Shown: piece by piece, positions 8,298 through 15,673 of the stretch | Position numbering within the stretch: position 1 is the first letter of the stretch | Layout of the letters: each line of letters opens with the position of its first letter | Origin: Pseudomonas sp. LS44 | GTDB lineage: Bacteria; Pseudomonadota; Gammaproteobacteria; Pseudomonadales; Pseudomonadaceae | Assembly: GCF_024730785.1 (NCBI RefSeq) | Contig: NZ_CP102830.1 | Coordinates: 1,612,001-1,676,000 of the forward strand | Reading direction: 5' to 3' | DNA: 64,000 nt | Notes under the pieces: model-generated | Databases searched by the model: none | What the model saw: only the letters and a program-made list of their open reading frames with translations | What the model was told of the DNA's origin: nothing | Translations under genes and position numbers: made by a program

Positions 8298-10732
8298 ACC
8301 TCAATGTCACTCCGCCGGAACGTACCCCGATGACCGATTTCGATCCCCGCTCCGGTTCGCTGGTCGAGCGTGCGATCTTCAACCACCGACTGATCGTCGT
8401 GGTGCTGTGCGCACTGCTCACGCTGTTCTTCGCCGGTCAGTTGCGCCACCTGCAACTGGCGGCCAGCTTCGAGAAGATGATTCCGCAGGCTCACGCCTAC
8501 ATCCAGAACTTCACCGCCCACCAGAAGGATCTGGTTGGCCTGGGCAACGCCGTGCGCATCGCCCTGGCCAACCCCAAGGGCAGCATTTATGACGCTAGCT
8601 ACATGGAGGCGCTGCGCGAGCTGAATGACGATCTGTTCCTGACGCCCGGTGTCAACCGGATGCAGATGAAGTCGCTGTGGACGCCGTCGACCCGTTGGGC
8701 CGGCGTGACCGAGGATGGTCTGGAGGGTGGTCCGGTGATTCCGGACGGTTACAACGGATCAAAGGCCAGCCTTGAGCAACTCGCGGCCAACCTGGCGCGT
8801 TCCGGCGAGATCGGTCGCCTGGTCGCCAACGACTTCCGCTCCTCGGCGATCTTCCTGCCGCTGTTGGCCACTGATGCCAAAGGGCAGCCGCTGGACTACA
8901 CCGCACTGGCGGCGTCCCTCGAGGGGCTGCGCGCCAAGTACGAGGCGCGTGGCTTCGAGCTGCACATCACCGGCTTCGCCAAGCTGATCGGTGATCTGAT
9001 CGACGGCGTGCGCAGCGTGCTGCTGTTCTTCCTTATCACCCTGGCCCTAAGTAGCGCGGTGCTCTACTGGTTCACCCGCTGCTGGCGCTCCACCGCTGCG
9101 GTGGTGATCGCCTCGCTGATCGCCGTGGTCTGGCAGCTCGGCATGCTGCCGACCCTGGGCTACGCCCTCGATCCCTATTCGATCCTGGTGCCGTTCCTGG
9201 TGTTCGCCATCGGTATGAGCCATGGCTCGCAGAAGATGAACGGCATCCTGCAGGACGTCGGTCGCGGGGTCTGCAAGCTGACGGCCGCGCGCCTGACCTT
9301 CCGTCGCCTGTTCGGCGCCGGCCTGGCGGCGCTGGTGATCGATGCCGTGGGCTTCGGCGTGTTGCTGGTGATCGACATCGAGGTGATCCGCGAGCTGGCG
9401 CTGGCCGCCTCCATCGGCGTCGGCATTCTGATCTTCACCAACCTGATCCTGCTGCCGGTGATCCTCAGCTATGTCGGGGTTTCGCCGCTGGCCGCCAAGC
9501 GTAGCCTGCGCGCCGAGCATGCCGATCAGGGCGGGGCGGCCAAGCATCCGCTGTGGCGTTTTCTCGATCGGTTCACCGAGCGGCGCTGGGCCATTGGTGC
9601 GATTGTCGGCAGCCTGGTGCTGGCCGCTGCCGGCTGGACCGTCGCCAGTCACCTGCAGATCGGCGACCTCGATCCGGGCGCTCCGGAACTGCGCCAGGAC
9701 AGCCGCTACAACCGCGACATGGCCTTCATGAACAGCCGCTACGGCGCCTCCAGCGACGTGCTGGCGGTGATGGTGAAGACCCCCGCCGGTTACTGCTCGG
9801 CCAAGGCAACCCTGAACAAGATCGACGCCCTGGAGTGGCAGCTGCGCCAGCTGGACGGCGTGGAGAGCACCGATACCCTGGCCCTGCTGAGTCGGCGCAT
9901 GAGTGCCGCGCTGAACGAGGGCAATCCCAAGTGGTACGACTTCGTGCCCAACCAGGACATGCTCAACACCATCACCGCCAGTGCGCCGCGCGGGCTGTAC
10001 GACGACAGCTGCTCGCTGCTGACGCTGTACGTCTACCTGGCCGACCACAAGGCCGCCACCCTGTCGCGCGTCGTCGACCACGTCGAGCGCTTCGCGGTGG
10101 AGAACAACACCGACGAGGTGCAGTTCCTCCTGGCGGCCGGTAGCGCCGGTATCGAGGCGGCGACCAACATGGTGGTAAGCGACGCATGGCGGCAGATGAA
10201 TATGCTGGTCTATGCCATCGTCGCCCTGTTGGCGTTGATCACCTTCCGCTCCTGGCGCGCGGTGGTCGTTGCGGTGCTGCCGCTGATGCTCACCTCGCTG
10301 CTGGCCGAGGCGCTGATGGTCGCCCTGGGCATGGGCGTGAAGGTGGCCACCCTTCCGGTGATCGCCCTAGGCGTGGGCATCGGTGTCGACTACGCGCTGT
10401 ACATCCTGTCGGTGATGCTGGTGCAGCTGAAGAGCGGCCAGCCGCTGTCGGTGGCCTATTACCGCTCGCTGATCTTCACCGGCAAGGTGGTGATGCTGAC
10501 CGGGATAACCCTGTCGCTCGGTGTCGCCACCTGGCTGGCCAGCCCGATCAAGTTCCAGGCTGACATGGGGGCATTGCTGGCGTTTATGTTCCTGTGGAAC
10601 ATGCTCGGCGCTCTGGTACTGGTGCCGGCGCTGTCGGTGTTCCTGCTGAAACCCAAGCAGGCTCGGGAAACGAAACAAGCGGGCGTGGCCACCGAAGTGG
10701 GCGCGCAGGTGCTGGAGCGAGCGGGCCATTAG
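8294..10732 (+). CDS. RND/MMPL superfamily inner-membrane transporter
   Basis: The 812-residue protein has the duplicated RND layout. One transmembrane helix follows the N-terminus (about residues 35-55), then a large periplasmic loop, a block of five to six helices (about 240-400), a second single helix (about 430-455), a second loop, and a final helix block (about 630-790). It carries the GVGIGVDYALYI segment of the MMPL group. No membrane-fusion protein or TolC gene accompanies it, unlike drug-efflux RND systems. It overlaps the propeller gene by 4 bases and belongs with the DUF1302/DUF1329 pair. I infer transport of a hydrophobic substrate or lipid across the envelope; the direction is unknown. 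Confidence 0.87.
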   Translation: MNLNVTPPERTPMTDFDPRSGSLVERAIFNHRLIVVVLCALLTLFFAGQLRHLQLAASFEKMIPQAHAYIQNFTAHQKDLVGLGNAVRIALANPKGSIYDASYMEALRELNDDLFLTPGVNRMQMKSLWTPSTRWAGVTEDGLEGGPVIPDGYNGSKASLEQLAANLARSGEIGRLVANDFRSSAIFLPLLATDAKGQPLDYTALAASLEGLRAKYEARGFELHITGFAKLIGDLIDGVRSVLLFFLITLALSSAVLYWFTRCWRSTAAVVIASLIAVVWQLGMLPTLGYALDPYSILVPFLVFAIGMSHGSQKMNGILQDVGRGVCKLTAARLTFRRLFGAGLAALVIDAVGFGVLLVIDIEVIRELALAASIGVGILIFTNLILLPVILSYVGVSPLAAKRSLRAEHADQGGAAKHPLWRFLDRFTERRWAIGAIVGSLVLAAAGWTVASHLQIGDLDPGAPELRQDSRYNRDMAFMNSRYGASSDVLAVMVKTPAGYCSAKATLNKIDALEWQLRQLDGVESTDTLALLSRRMSAALNEGNPKWYDFVPNQDMLNTITASAPRGLYDDSCSLLTLYVYLADHKAATLSRVVDHVERFAVENNTDEVQFLLAAGSAGIEAATNMVVSDAWRQMNMLVYAIVALLALITFRSWRAVVVAVLPLMLTSLLAEALMVALGMGVKVATLPVIALGVGIGVDYALYILSVMLVQLKSGQPLSVAYYRSLIFTGKVVMLTGITLSLGVATWLASPIKFQADMGALLAFMFLWNMLGALVLVPALSVFLLKPKQARETKQAGVATEVGAQVLERAGH

Positions 10733-10757
10733 CCGACCCGCCGCAAGGCCCATGACC

Positions 10758-10768
10758 AATAAGAATAA
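10758..10768 (+). promoter_or_regulatory. Overlapping AANAANAA motifs, candidate Hfq/Crc site
   Basis: AATAAGAATAA holds two AANAANAA matches just upstream of the strong GAGGAGG ribosome-binding site (10774-10780) of the dioxygenase alpha-subunit gene. Confidence 0.45.
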
Positions 10769-10789
10769 GTAGTGAGGAGGTAACCCAAG

Positions 10790-12190
10790 ATGAATTACGA
10801 CCTGATCTATCCAGGCAACCCCGACCAGTATCTGGACGATCTCTGCCAGCGTGTCTCGCAAGGCATGGACGAAGGCCTGCTGCCCATCGAGGTGTTCCGT
10901 GACGACGCCGTATTCAAGGCGGAGATGGAGCGCATCTTCACGCGCAACTGGATCTTCGTCGCGCATGTCTCGGAGATCCCCAATAAGGGCGACTACGTGC
11001 TGCGGCGTATGGGCATCGACAAGGTCATCGTCACCCGTGACGACGACGACCAGATCAACGTGATGCTCAACCATTGCCGCCACCGTGGCACCGAGCTGTG
11101 CCACCAGGACAAGGGCAATACCAAGCACTTCAAGTGCCCCTACCACGGCTGGGTCTACCGCAACAACGGCGACTGGGCCGGCGCGCCGCACATGCGCGAC
11201 GCCTACGGCGGCCCGCTGGACAAGAAGGAGTGGGGCCTGCTCAAGGCGGCCAAGGTCGAGGCCATCCACGGTTTCGTGTTCGCCTCGCTGAGCGAGGAAG
11301 TGCCGCCGCTGCGCGAGTACCTCGGCGGCGCGGCCTGGATGATGGACGCCATCTTCGGCCTGCACCCGGACGGCATGAAGGTGCTCAAGGAACCGGAGCG
11401 CTTCATCGTCAAGGCCGACTGGAAGAGCGGCGCGGAGAACTTCAGCGGCGACGCCTATCACGTCAGCACAGCGCACCTGTCGGCGGCGCTGTCGGAGTTC
11501 ATTCCCGGGGTCAACCAGGTCAGCAGCATGGCCAGCGGCTACGACTTCGGCAACGGCAACAGCTTCATCGGCCACGCGCTGCCGGAGCTGATCGCACCGA
11601 TGTTCGACATGTGGGGCTACACGCCCGAGCAGCGCGCCCAGTTCGACCTGTCCAATCTCGACGAGGTGCAGTTGGAGATGCTCAAGACGGTGCCGCCGAC
11701 CATCGGCACCATCTTCCCTAACTTCAGCTTCCTGCGCTTCCCGCAGCCGGACGTGCCAGGGCAGATGCCGATTCCCTTCACCAGCATCCGCATGTGGCAG
11801 CCGGTGGCGCCGGGGGTGATGGAGCTGTGGAACTACGAGCTGGAATACGCCTGCCTGCCCGAGGACTTCCATGCCCGCGCCTATATGGCCGGCCAGTTCG
11901 GCTTCGGTTCCGGCGGCATCTTCGAGCAGGACGACACCGCAGTCTGGGAAGGCATCGCCAAGGTGGCGTCCAGCCCGTGGACCCGCTCCAAGGGCATGCG
12001 CCTGCACTACCAGCAGAAGCGCGGCGGGCCGGATCCGGACTGGAAGGGGCCGGGCGAGTTCCACCCGTCGGTCTACGGCGAGTACAGCCAGGAGCGCTTC
12101 TGGCGCCGCTGGGTGAAAGAGATGACCGAAGGCAAGTCGGCGCCGCGTTCGACTGCCGACAAGTGCCTGGGCGAAGGGGAGTGTGAGTGA
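10790..12190 (+). CDS. Rieske ring-hydroxylating dioxygenase, alpha subunit
   Basis: The 466-residue protein is the catalytic subunit of an aromatic-ring dihydroxylating dioxygenase. The Rieske [2Fe-2S] motif C-x-H-x17-C-x2-H is complete (C96, H98, C116, H119). The mononuclear iron site follows in ENFSGDAYHVSTAH (H224, H229, with bridging D221) and in EQDD (D381/D382). With O2 and two electrons such enzymes turn an arene into a cis-dihydrodiol. Beta subunit and ferredoxin genes follow directly, and the likely reductase lies at 30288-31514. Together with the BphB-like dehydrogenase at 33763, this supports true dihydroxylation. The exact substrate cannot be assigned; a relation to the phenanthrene or diterpenoid dioxygenase groups is possible. 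Confidence 0.93.
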   Translation: MNYDLIYPGNPDQYLDDLCQRVSQGMDEGLLPIEVFRDDAVFKAEMERIFTRNWIFVAHVSEIPNKGDYVLRRMGIDKVIVTRDDDDQINVMLNHCRHRGTELCHQDKGNTKHFKCPYHGWVYRNNGDWAGAPHMRDAYGGPLDKKEWGLLKAAKVEAIHGFVFASLSEEVPPLREYLGGAAWMMDAIFGLHPDGMKVLKEPERFIVKADWKSGAENFSGDAYHVSTAHLSAALSEFIPGVNQVSSMASGYDFGNGNSFIGHALPELIAPMFDMWGYTPEQRAQFDLSNLDEVQLEMLKTVPPTIGTIFPNFSFLRFPQPDVPGQMPIPFTSIRMWQPVAPGVMELWNYELEYACLPEDFHARAYMAGQFGFGSGGIFEQDDTAVWEGIAKVASSPWTRSKGMRLHYQQKRGGPDPDWKGPGEFHPSVYGEYSQERFWRRWVKEMTEGKSAPRSTADKCLGEGECE

Positions 12191-12693
12191 TGAGCAACCT
12201 GCATGAATTGCGCGAGATCGCCTCGGACTTCCTCGCCCGCGAGGCGTTGATCCTCGATGAACGTCGCTTCCGCGACTGGTTCGCCCTGCTCGACGACGAG
12301 ATCGATTACGACGTGCCGATCCGCATCGCCATGCGCGACTACGCCGACGAGTTCCCCGAAGGCGCGTTCCGCATCAAGGACTGCAAGGCGCATATCCAGA
12401 CCCGCATCGCCCGTCTGGAAAGCGACCACGCCTGGGCCGAAGTGCCGCCGTCGCGCACCCTGCGGCTGGTCGGCAGCGTGCTGGTGGAGGCCACCGAGCG
12501 CCCTGACGTGATCTCGGTGATCAGCGCGCTGATGCTGTATCGCCAGCGTGGCCACGATGAACTGGGCGATGTGATCCCGGTGCGCCGCCACGACCTGCTG
12601 CGCATCACCGATGGCGGCCTTAAGTTGCTCAAGCGCAAGGCGCTGATCACCCATGCCGTGCTGCATACGCCCAACCTCGGCGTATTCCTGTAA
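12190..12693 (+). CDS. Ring-hydroxylating dioxygenase, beta subunit
   Basis: The 167-residue product has the cone-shaped SnoaL-like beta-subunit pattern: an early LNELREIASDFL-type helix, FRDWFALLDDEIDYDVPIR, and RTLRLVGSVLVE. Beta subunits are structural and help form the alpha3beta3 oligomer. The ATG at 12190 overlaps the TGA of the alpha-subunit gene by one base and has GGGGAG upstream, so translation is probably coupled. An in-frame GTG just before it is less likely to be the start. Confidence 0.9.
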   Translation: MSNLHELREIASDFLAREALILDERRFRDWFALLDDEIDYDVPIRIAMRDYADEFPEGAFRIKDCKAHIQTRIARLESDHAWAEVPPSRTLRLVGSVLVEATERPDVISVISALMLYRQRGHDELGDVIPVRRHDLLRITDGGLKLLKRKALITHAVLHTPNLGVFL

Positions 12694-12717
12694 CACCCAG
12701 AACAAGAGAACAGAGTG

Positions 12718-12933
12718 ATGGCGACTGAGAGAGTTGAAGTGATCCTGGACACCCAGAAGTGCCAGGGCTATGGCCTGTGCCTGGGGGCGGACGACGTCTT
12801 CGAGCTGGATGCGGCGGCCAATATCGCCCATCTCAAGCAGCGTTTCGTCGACATCGCGCGCAAGGGCGAGTTCGAGCAACTGGTGCGCGACTGCCCGGCG
12901 GCCGCCATCAGCCTGCGTGTGATTCAAGAGTGA
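12718..12933 (+). CDS. [3Fe-4S]-type ferredoxin of the dioxygenase system
   Basis: This 71-residue ferredoxin has one cluster motif, CQGYGLC (C15 and C21) with a distant CP (C59). The cysteine that would make a [4Fe-4S] cluster is replaced by Tyr18, so a [3Fe-4S] cluster is expected, as in ferredoxins serving P450s and type V dioxygenases. It should carry electrons from the FAD reductase at 30288-31514 to the alpha subunit. It is 24 bases after the beta-subunit gene. The ATG at 12718 directly follows an in-frame GTG. Confidence 0.9.
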   Translation: MATERVEVILDTQKCQGYGLCLGADDVFELDAAANIAHLKQRFVDIARKGEFEQLVRDCPAAAISLRVIQE

Positions 12934-12948
12934 GGACTGGAGCAAGCC

Positions 12949-13488
12949 ATGAGTGATATCGCCAAGAACCTGATCGGTCGCAAGTTCGACCAGATCTGCT
13001 TCGTCGTCCCGGACATCGAAGCGGCCATGCAAATGTGGACGAAGACCAACGGCGTCGAGGTGTGGAACGTCGCCTACGACCTGGCCAAGGAGCAGACCCA
13101 GAAGGAATACCGCGGCCAGCCGGGCGACTTCCAGTTCAGCTGCGCCTATGGCTTCGCCGGCGACACCCTGATCGAGCTGGCCCGCCACGACGGCGGCAGC
13201 AGCCTGTACAAGGACTGGATCGACAGCCGCGGCTACGGCCCGCACCACATCGGTTTCCGTCAGTCCAGCGCCGAGGAATACGCCCAGGCCGAGCAGCATT
13301 ACCTGGAGCAGGGCCTGGAGAAAGCCATGGCCGGCTTCTTCGAGGGGCCGTTCGGCAACTGCCGCTGGAGCTACTGGGATACCCGCGAGCTGATCGGTTT
13401 CTACACCGAGCTGTATTACGTCGATGGCGAGCTGGACGAGCGCATGGCCGCCCTGCGCCGTGGCGAGAACGTCAGCATCACCTCGTGA
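12949..13488 (+). CDS. VOC (glyoxalase-like) family protein, 179 aa
   Basis: The protein has a vicinal-oxygen-chelate fold. The three usual metal-ligand positions read Q (KFDQICFVV), H (GPHHIGF) and E (FYTELYY). This Q-H-E set resembles glyoxalase I or methylmalonyl-CoA epimerase more than the H-H-E of extradiol dioxygenases. It may isomerise, or add to or cleave, a pathway intermediate rather than open a ring; that is inference. It sits 15 bases after the ferredoxin gene, within the dioxygenase operon, and before a larger VOC dioxygenase gene. Confidence 0.8.
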   Translation: MSDIAKNLIGRKFDQICFVVPDIEAAMQMWTKTNGVEVWNVAYDLAKEQTQKEYRGQPGDFQFSCAYGFAGDTLIELARHDGGSSLYKDWIDSRGYGPHHIGFRQSSAEEYAQAEQHYLEQGLEKAMAGFFEGPFGNCRWSYWDTRELIGFYTELYYVDGELDERMAALRRGENVSITS

Positions 13489-13495
13489 CCGACCT

Positions 13496-13519
13496 GCGAC
13501 CGCCGCACGCGGCGGTCGC
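13496..13519 (+). other. Intra-operon hairpin
   Basis: GCGACCGCC and GGCGGTCGC form a perfect 9-base stem with a 6-base loop between the two VOC genes. There is no T-run, so it is more likely an mRNA-stabilising or processing structure than a terminator. Confidence 0.5.
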
Positions 13520-13553
13520 GGACGCCGCCCATCCGAATTCGGAGCACCCCTAT

Positions 13554-14507
13554 ATGAACATCCTCGGACCCGATGCAGTGGTCTTCGGCGTCGACGACCT
13601 CGACGTCGCCATCCAGTACATGACCGACTTCGGTCTCAAGGACGCCGGCCTGGTGCGCGACGGCCGCCTGTTCGAAACCCTCGACGGCACCGGCGTGATC
13701 ATTGCCGCCAGCAATGACCCGGCGCTGCCGGCACCGCTGAGCCCGGCCAATAAGGCGCGCAAGATCATCTATGGCGTCGCCGATCAGCAGAGCCTCGACG
13801 AGATCGCCGCCGAACTGGGCAAGGACCGCGAGGTCAAGCGCCTGGCCGATGGCGCGCTCGAGGCGCTCGACGACATGGGTATCACCCTGGCGTTCCAGCT
13901 GACCCGGCGCCGCGAGATCAACCTGCCCGCCGAGGCGATCAACGCCCCCGGTGCACCGCTGCAGCGCCCAATCAACGTGCTCGGTGTCGACGACAGCCAC
14001 GTCGGGCTGCCGCGCAGTCTCGGCCACTTCGCCCTGTTCGTGCCGGATCTGGCCAAGGCCGAGGCCTTCTACGTCGAGCGCCTGCAGTTCCGCGTCAACG
14101 ACCGTCTCGGCGGTGGCCCGTTCATGCGTTCCAAGGGCACCTACGAACACCACACCATGTTCCTGATCCAGACCCCGCCGCAGGTCAAGGGCGTCGAACA
14201 CATGGCCTTCCACCTGGCCGGGCCCAGCGAAGTCATGCAGGCCGGCAACCGTTTCCTCGCCAAGGGGCACAACAGCTACTGGGGCCCGGGCCGCCATGGC
14301 TTCGGCTCCAACTGGTTCTGGTACTTCGAAAGCCCGCTGGCCTGCCGCTTCGAGTACGACGCCGACATGGACAAGCACGACGACAACTGGGTGCCGCGCG
14401 ACAAGCCACTGCACGCCGACAACGCCCAGTCCTACCTGCTGGAAATGCAGCGCGAGAACTGGGCGCCGTTCAACGGCCCACGCAAGCCGAGCGGCCCCGC
14501 AGCCTGA
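13554..14507 (+). CDS. Extradiol ring-cleavage dioxygenase (type I, two-domain VOC)
   Basis: The 317-residue protein has two VOC domains. The C-terminal one carries the iron ligands of type I extradiol dioxygenases: H158 (LGHFALFV), H216 (VEHMAFHL) and E267 (CRFEYDAD), with the second-sphere histidines HH at 199-200 and H248. It should open a catechol next to the hydroxyls (meta-cleavage). The ATG at 13554 has GGAGC upstream; the frame stays open far to the left, but only by chance over the small VOC gene. It is a paralogue of the product at 17219. A terminator follows, closing the dioxygenase operon. Confidence 0.87.
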   Translation: MNILGPDAVVFGVDDLDVAIQYMTDFGLKDAGLVRDGRLFETLDGTGVIIAASNDPALPAPLSPANKARKIIYGVADQQSLDEIAAELGKDREVKRLADGALEALDDMGITLAFQLTRRREINLPAEAINAPGAPLQRPINVLGVDDSHVGLPRSLGHFALFVPDLAKAEAFYVERLQFRVNDRLGGGPFMRSKGTYEHHTMFLIQTPPQVKGVEHMAFHLAGPSEVMQAGNRFLAKGHNSYWGPGRHGFGSNWFWYFESPLACRFEYDADMDKHDDNWVPRDKPLHADNAQSYLLEMQRENWAPFNGPRKPSGPAA

Positions 14508-14521
14508 TTCGGCACCGCCGC

Positions 14522-14550
14522 AAGCCGAGGCTCTGGCCTCGGCTTTCTTT
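14522..14550 (+). terminator. Terminator of the dioxygenase operon
   Basis: The stem AAGCCGAGG/CCTCGGCTT with a 6-base loop is followed by TTCTTTT-like sequence, 15 bases after the extradiol dioxygenase stop codon. Confidence 0.85.
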
Positions 14551-14598
14551 TGCCAATGTCCCGGTTACGTGTTCGGGCTGTCAGCACATGCCGAACCT

Positions 14599-14666
14599 GT
14601 AGGAGCGAATTCATTCGCGATCCGCGGTGCTGGATAGCCCGCAATCGCGAATGAATTCGCTCCTAC
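14599..14666. repeat. REP-like inverted repeat, family B copy 1
   Basis: Two arms of 22 bases, starting GTAGGAGCGAATTCATTCG and facing its complement, flank a 24-base centre. This is the common Pseudomonas REP-like palindrome. A second copy lies at 26199. Confidence 0.9.
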
Positions 14667-14685
14667 CCAGGCGACAAGCGCGTAG

Positions 14686-14702
14686 CCCGGATGCAATCCG
14701 GG
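14686..14702. repeat. Short palindrome CCCGGAT-GCA-ATCCGGG
   Basis: A perfect 7-base stem with a 3-base loop, within GTAGCCCGGATGCAATCCGG, another small dispersed repeat type of gamma-proteobacteria. It lies between repeats B and A. Confidence 0.5.
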
Positions 14703-14732
14703 AATCAGGCCACGCGATATGCGGAATTATTT

Positions 14733-14837
14733 GATCGTTCCCACGCTCTGCGTGGGAATGCCGCTACAGACGCTCTGCGTCTGCGGGACGCGGAGCGCCC
14801 CCGGATCAGGTTCCCACGCTGGAGCGTGGGAACCATC
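14733..14837. repeat. Dispersed repeat family A, copy 2
   Basis: Nearly identical to the copy at 6839: it begins GATCGTTCCCACGCTCTGCG and ends GTGGGAACCATC. Confidence 0.92.
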
Positions 14838-14927
14838 GGAAACCAGTCTTTTGCCCGTCAGATTCCCACCTGCCTACCCATCCGCCAGCGGCGCAGTGCG
14901 TGCCCTGGCCTTTACTGGAGCACCTCG

Positions 14928-15533
14928 ATGAAACTCTTCTACAAAGCCGGCGCCTGCTCGCTCAGCCCGCATATCGCCCTCGCCGAATCCGGCCTGCCCT
15001 TCGAAACCGAGGCGGTGGATCTGCCGACCAAGCGCACCGCCAGCGGTGCCGACTACCTGGCGATCAATCCCAAGGGCTACGTCCCGGCACTGCTGCTCGA
15101 CTCCGGCGAGTTGCTCACCGAAGGTCCGGCCATCGTCCAGTACATCGCCGATCTGGTGCCGGACAAGCAGCTGGCGCCGGCCAACGGCACGCTCGACCGT
15201 TATCGCATGCAGAGCTGGCTGCACTTCATCGGTAGCGAGCTGCAGAAATCCTGCGCCGCCTTCTTCAATCCCATGGCCAAGGACGACTGGAAAGGCGCGG
15301 CCCGCGTCAATCTGGAGAAGCGCCTGGCCTATATCGACGAGCAGTTGGCAGACCGCGACTACCTGGTTGGCGGGGCGTTCAGCGTGGCCGACGGCTACCT
15401 GTTCACCGCGCTGAGCTGGATGGCGAAGATCGACATCGACCTGTCGCGCTGGCCGCGCCTGCCGGCCTACCAAGCGCGCATTGGCGCGCGCCCGGCGGTA
15501 CGGGCTGCGCTCAGCGCGGAGGCGCTGGCCTGA
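14928..15533 (+). CDS. Glutathione S-transferase, beta class (BphK-like)
   Basis: The 201-residue protein starts MKLFYKAGACSLSPH, with the beta-class cysteine at position 10. Its thioredoxin-like N-domain has the NPKGYVPAL loop and the glutathione-binding EGPAIVQYI, and an all-helical C-domain follows. Genes of this class (bphK) accompany biphenyl and other aromatic clusters, where they can dehalogenate or detoxify ring-cleavage products with glutathione. The start at 14928 is chosen because the open frame before it runs through repeat A. A MITE-like repeat begins one base after the stop codon, so no native 3' region remains. Confidence 0.9.
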   Translation: MKLFYKAGACSLSPHIALAESGLPFETEAVDLPTKRTASGADYLAINPKGYVPALLLDSGELLTEGPAIVQYIADLVPDKQLAPANGTLDRYRMQSWLHFIGSELQKSCAAFFNPMAKDDWKGAARVNLEKRLAYIDEQLADRDYLVGGAFSVADGYLFTALSWMAKIDIDLSRWPRLPAYQARIGARPAVRAALSAEALA

Positions 15534-15673
15534 GAACCTGTTTGCGATCTCCTGTCCGTCGGCCATACCGCGTTAAAAACAGGTTCGGAATGCTCATTTA
15601 CGGCTCGTAAACTGCGCTTCCTCGCCTGTTTTTGCCTTGTCTGGCTCTAGTCCAAAAGATCGTAAACAGGTTC
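15534..15673. repeat. MITE-like repeat, family D variant, forming the end of an MFS gene
   Basis: Terminal inverted repeats GAACCTGTTTGCGATC and GATCGTAAACAGGTTC (one mismatch) bound 140 bases. The interior (ATACCGCGTT, ATGCTCATTTAC, GACAAGGC on one strand or the other) aligns with the repeat at 18188 in inverted orientation. It starts just after the GST stop codon and runs into the MFS gene, supplying its last 26 or so codons. Confidence 0.8.

Noticed and set aside
12718..12933. [2Fe-2S] or Rieske ferredoxin for the dioxygenase
   Set aside because: The motif is C-x5-C...CP with Tyr at the middle position, which fits a [3Fe-4S] ferredoxin.
13035..13553. In-frame upstream extension of the extradiol dioxygenase at 13554
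   Set aside because: The extension runs through the small VOC gene in another frame and has random-looking Arg/Pro composition; the ATG at 13554 has a proper ribosome-binding site.
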